DNA from: Dasypus novemcinctus
Taxonomy: Eukaryota; Chordata; Mammalia; Cingulata; Dasypodidae
NCBI RefSeq assembly: GCF_030445035.2
Contig: NC_080673.1
Coordinates: forward strand, 201,250,216-201,314,215
DNA: 64,000 nucleotides
Reading direction: 5' to 3'
A program made the position numbers and the translations under genes. This document shows, piece after piece, positions 56,096 through 64,000 of the stretch (within the stretch, counting starts at the first letter, position 1; the number at the start of each line of letters is the position of its first letter). Below the pieces are notes generated by a model that was given only the letters and a program-made list of their open reading frames with translations, did not search any database and had not been told where the DNA came from.

Positions 56096-56419
56096 GCTCT
56101 GCAGAGTCGCCTTGCTGGCTGTTTTTGTGACTCACAGGATCTCAGGAGCTGCCGGGGGGATTCCGCACGTGTGTTCTGCTCGCAAAGGCCCTTCTACAAC
56201 TGCCCACCCGCCCCTCTGCAGCCCCCTTCCCCAGCCCCTTCGGCCACGGGCTGCTCAGGCTGGAATGTCAATGTTGAATTTTCCCAAAAAGGGAGGCCTC
56301 TGTCTTCACCCACAGGTTTCCACTGTCCCCCTTCGTGGCATGATGCCCCTTGTGCCAGGAGAGACGAGCCCAGCTCATGAGCTCACGTGTGGGCAGATAA
56401 CTCTCTTCTAGAGTCCTCA

Positions 56420-56930
56420 TCCATTCACTGGACACGCATTCATTGACTGCGAACCTACTGTGTGCCAGGCACTGAGATGGGTGCTGTGGGTGGACAACAG
56501 GGATAAAATGGGAAACACGAGCAATGGCGATGCCAGGGGAAAGAACTGAGGGCAAAGAACTCTGCACACCTCACCGGGCAGGTGGGGGACAGAAATGCCG
56601 GGTACTTCTGGAGCCCCGGCCCCAGGTCCCAGGTGAGGCCCGAGAGCCCAGGGAGGCCACGGGGACGTGACGTGGGCATGTGTGGGCATGTGGGACAGAG
56701 AGCGCGAGAGGAGAGGGGCTGAGCAGAAGAGCTTGAGCACGTGCGTGATGGAGAGCTGCGTCTGAGCCCTGGTGTCTGGCCCCCCGGGGGCCTTGTCCCA
56801 GGGCAGCTTCCTGGAGGCAATCGGGAGCTGCGGGGAGACTTTTGGTTTCTGAAGTAGCAGATCTGTGAATATATCATGGCTTCTCCATGGCGAATGGATA
56901 GGAGAGGGGCCAAGCACAGAGGCCCGAGGT
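56420..56930 (+). repeat. Ancient mammalian interspersed repeat, copy 3
   Basis: ACCTACTGTGTGCCAGGCAC followed by GATGGGTGCTGTGGGTGGAC. Its middle is GC-rich and carries several shadow frames. Confidence 0.45.
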
Positions 56931-57544
56931 AGGTGGGGACGCCGGTCAGGGATCCAGGCCAAGGAAAGGTGGGGCTGGTGCTGCAGGGGTGGAGAGAAGT
57001 GGGCAGAAGCCACAGGCATGGGATGTGGGTGGGGCGCCTGGCTTTCTGGGGTGGCGCCTGCTGCTACCCTGGACAGCCCAGGAAGGCAGGAGGAGGAGCA
57101 GGTGTGGGGGTGACACTGAAGCCGGCCCTGTCCGGGCCGGAGGAGCTGGGCCCGTGGGAGTGTCAGGGAGGCAGGCGGCCACCAGGACCAAGCTGGGGAG
57201 AACACGGGTTGGGAGGAGGGCAGGACGGCCTCGTACAGTCCAGGCTGGGACCTGGGACATCGTCAGAGCTGGAGGTACTCGCAGAGCTGGGTGGGGCCAC
57301 ACACCCCTTCCCCCTCTCCCCAGGCACATCTTTCCCATGGTTCTCACCCCGGGAGGCGCGCTGTCGTCCAGGGGGCTCACCTGCGGCCAGCGCTTACGTG
57401 AGGGCACACGGGGATGCCTGGGGGCATCGACAGCCTGAGCGATGCCCCTGACACGGCAATGAGGGGAGCCCACCAGGCAACGGCCTGCCAGGGCCCAGGT
57501 CGTTGTCAGAAGCTGGAGAGCGAGTGAGTATTGTGGGAAACTGG

Positions 57545-57665
57545 CTGACCTGTTCCTTATTGTAAATGTTGCACCTGTTCTATTGTTGTAGATGTTGCAA
57601 TTGTTCCTTATTATAGATGTTGCAGTCCTTCCCTACTATTGTAGACGCTGTTGCAGTTCTAATCG
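57545..57665. repeat. Four imperfect 25-30 bp tandem copies
   Basis: Copies built on TTCCTTATTGTAGATGTTGC follow one another with substitutions and short indels. Confidence 0.65.
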
Positions 57666-57894
57666 CAAACAGCTGCTCAGTGGTTTCCAATAAATACAAG
57701 GTGGAAACTAGAGTGGAGGCTCTCAGTTCCAGAAGCTGAGTCCCCAGTCCCATCTTTATCTCCTCTCTTTTGTCTCTCTCTCTGTCCCTTTATTTTGTAA
57801 AGTTCTGTGTCACCTTCCCTTTGAGCCAACCTATAGCTGAGCTGATCGCAGCAAATGAGCACTGACTCAGTGGCACCACTTGTCAAAAAGCCCG

Positions 57895-58140
57895 AGGCTG
57901 AAGACACTCATGTGGTCTGTGGTCATCTGTGCCCCACAGAGCAACGGCCCCCAAAGACGTCCGTCCTAAAATCCCGGGAACCCACCACCTTCCATGGCAA
58001 AAGGGACTTTGCAGATGTGATCAAGTTACACGTCTCAAGACGGGGGTTCTCCTGGGTTAGCAGAGTGGGTTCAAGGTCATCATGAGGGATTATGAGGGGC
58101 ACAGGAGGTCAGAGCCAGAGGAGACCTGAGGATGGAAGCA
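57895..58140 (+). mobile_element. MLT1-like LTR fragment
   Basis: Contains CCCCAAAGACGTCC, GGCAAAAGGGACTTTGCAGA and GTCAGAGCCAGAG in the expected order for an MLT1-type LTR. Confidence 0.6.
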
Positions 58141-58354
58141 GAGGGGAGGGGGGACAGGAGGAGGAACAGAGCGTGTGCGTTACAAGTATTAACTCCTTCT
58201 ACTACAGTTATCATTTCACAGACGAGGACACTGAGGTACGGAGGGGCTAAAGAATGAGACCCCAGCCACATACTGAGATATCTCTAGGGCTTGTCCAGCT
58301 GAGTGGACTTTGACCTTCGCACATGCTGTGCCTCTCTTGGCTGCTTTGTTCCTC

Positions 58355-58510
58355 TCCCCTTTCCAGACTGAGCTGAATTGTCACTTCCTCTGGGGAGCCT
58401 GCTCTGGCCCTCTCCCCCTCCCCAGGCTCCCGCAGCCCGGTGCCTTCCTCTGCCATCACAGCCCTGTCACTCTGGTCATTGGTTGCTTGTCCATCACCCA
58501 CAGGCAGAGC
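58355..58510 (+). repeat. L2 fragment
   Basis: GTCACTTCCTCTGGGGAGCC and CCATCACAGCCCTGTCACTC. Confidence 0.5.
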
Positions 58511-58849
58511 CAGGGCCACCTGTCTTTGGTTCTGCACCAGCACAGTTGGTGCTCTTTACCCACATCATGTGTGACTGGATGGGAACACAGCCTTCCTTGG
58601 GAGGTCTGGTCAGAACAACTGTCACCTCGTTGAGGACCCTTCCTGCATCTGTTAGGACTCTGGAGTTGTCAGTTATAGGAAACTCAGCTCAAGATACCAA
58701 AGAAGGGATTTTCTGGAAAGTGAAACTGGAAAAGGCAGAAAGAAGTATGGAGTTCAGGAACGGTTTGACCCAGGAACCTGAAGCCACTATGTAGCATCTC
58801 TTTCTCTTCCCTTATTCCAAACTGTGATGTTTCAACTAGGCTCTGTTAC

Positions 58850-59185
58850 AAGCACTGAAGACTTACCTAGGTGTTCCTGTGAAGGTATTTTGCAGGTGTG
58901 ATTAAAATCATGATCAGTTGACTTGAAGTAAGGGCGATTATTCCGGATAATCTGGTGGGCCTGATTCGACTGGTTGAAATGCTTTAAGAACAGAATTGAG
59001 GCTTTCCTGAGGAAGAAGCAGTCCTTGACTGCCGCCAACCCTTCCCTGTGACTTGTCCAGTGGATTTTGAACTTGCCAGTTTGGCCCTCAAAATCATATA
59101 AGCCAATTCCTTGCAATAAATGCAAATATGTGTTTGCTACCAGTTCTACATCTTTGATTGAACTCTGGATAATGGACATACCATT
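58850..59185 (+). mobile_element. Old LTR remnant (ERVL/MLT-like)
   Basis: Has GGTGGGCCTGATTCG, TTTTGAACTTGCCAG and AAGCCAATTCCTTGCAATAA in the typical order of these LTRs. The 115-residue open frame on its minus strand is a shadow. Confidence 0.55.
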
Positions 59186-59580
59186 AGCTCTATCCTAAAA
59201 GCTGAGTCTCCATGTGGTCACAGTGCGGGTGCCAAGACACAGGCTTTCTCATCCCTCTCCCGAGTGGTAACATCCCTCCCCTGACCATAGAAGAAAGCCT
59301 TGGGTTTCACACTGGCAGGGGCCTACAGGGCTCTGTTCCCCTCTCCTCAGGCCTCATGTCTGAGTGCTGGCCTGACTTTCCATAGCCGGCACTTGTGCCT
59401 CTGCCCCAGAGCTGTCTCTGGCCATCAAGACTTGTTCTGTCCCCATTGCAAGGCCAGAAATAATGAGCAATCTTAATGCCCCCAGAAACAGCCTTCAGCC
59501 GACGGCTGATCAAAGTTGGTGTATAAATATCCCAACTCCTTCGTTCCTTTGGGAGGACGACTCTAGGTTTGTTTCTACAC

Positions 59581-60052
59581 TGTATTAGTCAGCCAAAGGT
59601 GTGCTGATGCAAAATACCAGAAATTGGCTGGTTTTTATAAAGGGTATTTATTTGGGGTAGGAGCTTACAGATACCAGGCCATAAAGCATAAGTTACTTCC
59701 CTCACCAAAGTCTATTTGGAGCAAGAGGGCTGCCGACATCTGCGAGGGTTCAGGCGTCCTGGGTTCCTATGTTCCTGGGGCTTGCTTTTCTCTCGGCTAA
59801 AGGTTCCTTCCTTCCTGGGGCTGGCTTTTCTTTCCTCTGCGTGCTGACTTCCCAGGGCTCCAGCTTCGGTCTTCAGCATCAAACTCCAACATCAGAAACC
59901 CTCAACTCTGTCCTTTGCCATGCCTTTTATCCCACCAAGGGGTGAGGACTCAATGCCCTAATCATAACTTAATCATGCCCAGGTACAGATCAGATTACAA
60001 GCATAATCCATTATTTCTTTTGGGAATTCGTCAATAATATCAAACTGCTATA
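59581..60052 (-). mobile_element. Solitary LTR, same family, opposite orientation
   Basis: A 472-bp LTR with the termini TATAGCAGTTTG and GACTAATACA (minus strand), flanked by the 5-bp duplication TACAC at 59576-59580 and 60053-60057. No retroviral genes are adjacent. Confidence 0.85.
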
Positions 60053-60057
60053 TACAC

Positions 60058-61091
60058 CATTTCCCAAATTACCCCAGTGGGATTAAGTCCAGGTGCCTCC
60101 ACTGTTAACTTGGATCTGGCCCCTTCCCTGCCCTTTCTCATCTTCCTGCTCAGGGAAAGCACCTGTTTTCTGGGGGCACTCCCAAATAAACCACTTGTCT
60201 CAAGGTCTGCTCTGGGGAAGGTCAGACTAGGACTGTGCTCCTGGACAGACACAGCTGTCCGCCCTGAACTTCGGCAAGGCAGATGTGACTGCCTCGGACC
60301 CCAGGCTGCAGCACCCTGGTGGGTAGGTGGAACGGAAACACAGAGACGACACGCGGCCCCTCACTCTCCCTACGCCCAGAGGTAGCCAGAGCTAGCGTCC
60401 CTCTGGAATCTCCCTTCCATGCTTCCATGATGCCCACCCAGGGTGGACCCGAAAAAGAAAATCCTTTTGGCAAATGTGCAAAAGGCCAAGTATCGGCTGT
60501 CTATGGCATAATTCCCTTCTGTTCTGTCTTGTGACTTTGAATTTTCAAAGTCAAATTCACTGCACCCTTCCTTGGGACCAGGATCTGGGACTCCTTTTTA
60601 ACCTTCTGGCAGATTCCAATAAGCAAGGCAGGTGACCAGGGAAACAGACATTGTTCCCAGCCCTAAGGAGGACAGGAAACTTCCTGAGCTGAGATGCGGC
60701 ATGGGCGCTTGCTCTTTTCCCTGACCCCTTGTTACCTGATGGAAACAGAATAACCCTTTTCCCAGGGCCTGCTAAGTCCCTGTCCTGTTTCCACATGTGA
60801 TGGCAGCCAAGTTTGAAATGGCTACAGCCCATCAGCGTCTGGCCAATAGCCCAGTGGCAGCTTCTGCTCTGCAGAAAACATCACACAAGACCCCACGGAG
60901 TGCCCAAGGGGCCGAGGGGGCCCACCTCTGGTCTGCCCATGCCTGCCTGTGCACCGAGGTCAGAGGCCAGGAGCCGGCGGGCTCCCTGCTGCCCCAACTC
61001 CATCTGAGGTGACAGCCAGGGTCGGGGGGAATGTCGCCGTTCACCGGGGAGTTCCCCCAGTGTTCCCAATGACGTTTGTTTTCTTTTGGGC
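60058..61091. other. Unique intergenic DNA
   Basis: No gene or repeat recognised between the solo LTR and the retrocopy. Confidence 0.45.
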
Positions 61092-61106
61092 AAAAGCAAT
61101 AAATCT
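61092..61106 (+). repeat. Target-site duplication, left of the 61.1 kb retrocopy
   Basis: AAAAGCAATAAATCT is repeated at 61522-61536 after the poly(A) tail; four of the A bases on the right may belong to the tail. Confidence 0.85.
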
Positions 61107-61521
61107 CCTTTTTAATGTTATTTGAAAGAGAGCAGGTTTGGCACTTCTATACTGATGTCACCAGTGTTAATATTTCTTGGGTTCTCAGGAAGATTCATAT
61201 TCTTTACAGCTGATACAGCATGGGCTGGAGCTCCTGCTAAGCTAGCCTCAGATTTTTCCAGTTTATTTTGTGCATCAATTTGTGTAACAGTCTCATTCAT
61301 ATTGGTCTCCAGTACCATTCCCCCATCACCATTTCTGCAAGAACATTGTGAACTGTGTGTACAACCAAAAACGTTAATGTTTTGTATGGATCACAAATGC
61401 AGCATTCCTTAATTCTTTCTGTTTGTCACACTAGTTATTTAAAGAACCATTTATGTATTGCATGAACACATTAGTTTGAATAAACTCCAAGGTAACTGGA
61501 CTTCTAAAGCCAAAAAAAAAA
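61107..61521 (+). pseudogene. Processed retrocopy of an unidentified transcript
   Basis: A 415-bp insert with AATAAA at 61479-61484, then a poly(A) run from 61512, flanked by a 15-bp duplication (61092-61106 and 61522-61536). These are clear marks of a retroposed mRNA in plus orientation. I do not recognise the parent. The 5' half instead carries an open frame on the minus strand (61318-61118, 66 residues, with VLETNMNETVTQID and ending VPNLLSFK). That would fit an L1 insertion whose 5' half was inverted by twin priming, or it may be chance. Confidence 0.75.
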
Positions 61522-61536
61522 AAAAGCAATAAATCT
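61522..61536 (+). repeat. Target-site duplication, right of the 61.1 kb retrocopy
   Basis: AAAAGCAATAAATCT, matching 61092-61106. Confidence 0.85.
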
Positions 61537-61892
61537 TCCCTTGTTTATGTGACGTGCCTTTGAGCTTGCTACTTTCGCTCTTCGCAAATTCAAACAGAAA
61601 CTTGGTCCACATGGACCACAATGACCGAACGAAGACAAACACCAAAACCGAGTTTGGCTTTGGGGCAGAGATTATGCAAAGAGTCCTGAATTTCAGAATA
61701 GAGACCTCTCCAAAGCTGCCCTCCCCCTGGGCCCATTCATGCAGAAAGTTCTCAGAAAAAGGTGCCCAAGCTGAGCCGGGCTTTGCAGAAAGAGCTGGGC
61801 TTTGGAGTAACGGACTTCAGCTCAAGGTTCACATCTCTTACCACGTTCCCGAGGAAACCTTGCTCTCCCATCCTCATCTGAGCAGTGGGGTT

Positions 61893-62318
61893 TGATTGTG
61901 GCCATCCAAAAAGATACATTGAAATCCCAACCACCAGGCCCTCAGAATAGGACCGTATTTGGAAAAAGCTTCTCTGTGGATGCAATCGAGTTCTGTGGGT
62001 TGGGGGGGACCCTAATCCAATTAGACTAATGTCCTCATAAGAGGAGGAGAGATGCACAGGGAGAAGGCTGAGCAAAGACGCAAGTAGAGATTGGAGTGAT
62101 GACGCTGCAAGCCAAGGATGCTGAGGATTTCCAGCCATCACCAAAAGCAAGGAAGAGACAAGGAAGGTGTCTCCCCCAGGGCTTTCAGAGAGGGCACGGC
62201 CATGCCGACACCTTGATTACAGACTCCCAGCCGCCAGGACTGCGCGAGAATACATTTCAGTTGTTTTAAGCCACACAGTCCAAAGTATTTTGTTACAGCA
62301 GCCCTGGGAAATGAATGC
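61893..62318 (+). mobile_element. MLT1-type LTR
   Basis: Nearly complete: GAAATCCCAACCACCAGG, CCCTAATCCAATTAGACTAA, GCCGACACCTTGATTACAGA and the terminal TGTTTTAAGCCACACAGTCC, in the order of MLT1 consensus sequences. Confidence 0.7.
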
Positions 62319-63082
62319 ACGCATCTCATACACTTGCTCTACAGAGTTACTGTGCAGGTGAAGGAAACAAAATAGCTCGAGTGACTGTGGCATCTGGGCT
62401 TTCCATTAGCTTTCTCTTCCTTTTTTCTGGTGACAGGCCCCATTCCAGGACTCTGCCTTAGGCAAATTCTTGCCTTCCCCCCAAAGGGTCTAAGGATGGG
62501 CAGTGGCCAGGCAGGACCAATAGGAGTACAGCGGATGGAGTGGCATCCCTGGTTCCATCCTGGAGGCTGAGTCCTGCACCCCCTCTTCAGATCTGTAAAC
62601 TCCCCTGCGTCCATTTCTAGCTAGAAGCCAATGCCTTGTCTTGTCTGAACTGGTTCAGCAAAGCTTCTTTCATCCCTTGCAAATGGAAGACTTGGCTCCC
62701 TTAGCAGCCCACAGAGCCCCTGGGCCAGAGCTATTGCACACCGCTGTCGCTTTCTCTTTGGTGATCCTCTCCACATCACAATCACGCCTGCTGGCTACCA
62801 GATACGTCCAGTCTCCTCTCCTGAACCCGCACATGGAGTGTACTCCCCCCCCCTTGAAGTCACACATGGCCACATGAGTTACTTTGTGCCACGAAATCTA
62901 AGAGGAAGTGATGGGCTTTAGTCCCGGGCAGAAGCTCTAAGACCCCGGGCATGTTTTGCCCTGCTGTCTCTTTCTCCCTGCCATGGACCACCCAGGTTGG
63001 AAATGGTGGCTGCTGTCTCCTCCCCAAAATGGTGTGGATTAAGGGCTGTTTGTTACCAAGCATAACCTACCTTATCCTGACG
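62319..63082. other. Unique intergenic DNA between two old LTRs
   Basis: No gene recognised. Confidence 0.4.
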
Positions 63083-63693
63083 GTGGTAGGCAGAATTCTA
63101 AAATGACCCTGCCCCCGATGACCCACGTATAATCCTTGCCCCTTATCACTGTGATGAGATAACACTCCCATGGTTATGTTAGTTATCAGGCAAAAGGGAG
63201 ACTGCAGGTGTGAAGGCTACTGGCCAGGTGACTTTGCTGTTCATCAAAAGAGAGATTATCTGGGTGGGCCCGGGCTCTTCCTGTGAGCCCTGTTGAAGCA
63301 CAGCGTTTTCTCAGACTGGCAGGAGAAGAGGTCAGGAAGAGTCTACGCATGAAAAAGATTTGACCTGCCATTGCTGGCTCAGGGTAGAAGGGGCCACATG
63401 AGAAGGAATGGAGGTGGCGTCCAGGAGCTCAGCCAGTGAACAGGGACCTCAGACCGAGGACCACAGGGACCAGGTTCCGTTGACAACCCAAATGGGCTCC
63501 GAAGTGGATTCTTCCTGGAGCCTCTAGGGGGGGCACAAACCAGCCAATGTCTTGAAGACCCAGAGCAGAGAGCCCAGCCGACCCCGCCCAGACTTCCAGC
63601 CTCCAGAGCTCTGAGCTAATTAATAAATGAGTGCTATTTTAAGCCATTAAGTTTGTGGTCAATTGTTACACAGCAGTGGAAAATGAATACACT
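63083..63693 (+). mobile_element. MaLR-type LTR
   Basis: GGTAGGCAGAATTCTAAAAT at the start, AGAGAGATTATCTGGGTGGG in the middle and AGCCATTAAGTTTGTGGTCA near the end match MaLR LTR order. Confidence 0.68.
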
Positions 63694-64000
63694 GACCAAT
63701 ACATTATTGAGAATTATAATTTTCAATGTAGGAAGAAGTGTGTAATAGCCTCCATCCTGCCTTGTAACAGTGTATTTGTCAGTTTCTTTGTTGAACTCAG
63801 GATCTCCTAATGCCCGGGGCTGAGGCATCTACCTCTATATCCTCCAGGCTCAGCATCCTGGGAAGGGTGCTCCGAGATGATGTGTGGTTCACACTTGTCA
63901 AAATTATGGCGTCCATAGAAGTTTTCTGCCAAGCTCCACCTCCCATCAGGCCTGGTTTGGTGTCTGGGAACTAACAGCTAATGCTGACACGGTGCTCCCT

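Larger units (their letters stand above)
53901..57540. other. DNA upstream of CYTL1
   Basis: Apart from MIR, L2 and ancient-repeat fragments I see no gene. Frames such as 56417-57205 (minus, 262 residues) are rich in Pro, Ser and His without a domain and overlap similar frames on the other strand. The first exon of STK32B, expected further on by synteny, is not visible. Confidence 0.45.

Noticed and set aside
58832..59179. A 115-residue minus-strand frame with a plausible protein composition
   Set aside because: It lies antisense in an old LTR whose plus-strand landmarks are in the expected order.

Overview
This window is mammalian nuclear DNA. Its tRNA-headed SINEs, roughly 400-630 bp long, match the DAS type known from armadillos, and they sit between intact target-site duplications beside a matching L1 family. 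A xenarthran, most likely an armadillo, is therefore the best reading; this rests on repeat recognition, not on a search. There are no bacterial-style genes, and most long open frames are shadows of repeats or of GC-rich DNA.

The one functional protein-coding gene I can support is CYTL1 (cytokine-like 1), on the minus strand with four coding exons between 50259 and 53571. It encodes a 135-residue secreted protein that keeps all six cysteines. In human, CYTL1 lies at 4p16.2 between MSX1 and STK32B with the same orientation relative to MSX1. By synteny, the 50 kb to its left should be the MSX1-CYTL1 intergenic region and the right edge should face STK32B.

Layout: 1-4500 holds copies of a long L1-linked 3' module, including one copy inserted into another. 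5063-5909 is an SRPK2 processed pseudogene with target-site duplications. 9182-9647 is a solo LTR whose relative lies inverted at 59581-60052. 10590-11580 is an old L1. 11600-22100 is mostly unique GC-rich DNA with a few AT-rich islands that could be conserved regulatory elements. 22131-24298 is a minisatellite of about 125 copies of a 17-bp unit. 25510-29775 holds DAS-type SINEs, including a tail-to-tail pair. 31956-38318 is a full-length but dead L1 on the minus strand, inserted into an older L1. 41990-44071 holds a short tRNA SINE and two SINEs with an internal 20-bp tandem repeat. 44180-46205 is another L1 3' module. 47067-47442 is a further DAS-type SINE. 49700-53900 is CYTL1. 57895-63693 carries a run of old LTR remnants and an unidentified processed pseudogene.

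The least expected items are the 17-bp array, which carries an E-box in most units and by its length opens reading frames on both strands; the roughly 2.2 kb L1-linked 3' module with an 18-bp target-site duplication proving self-insertion; and the SINE family with an expandable internal repeat.
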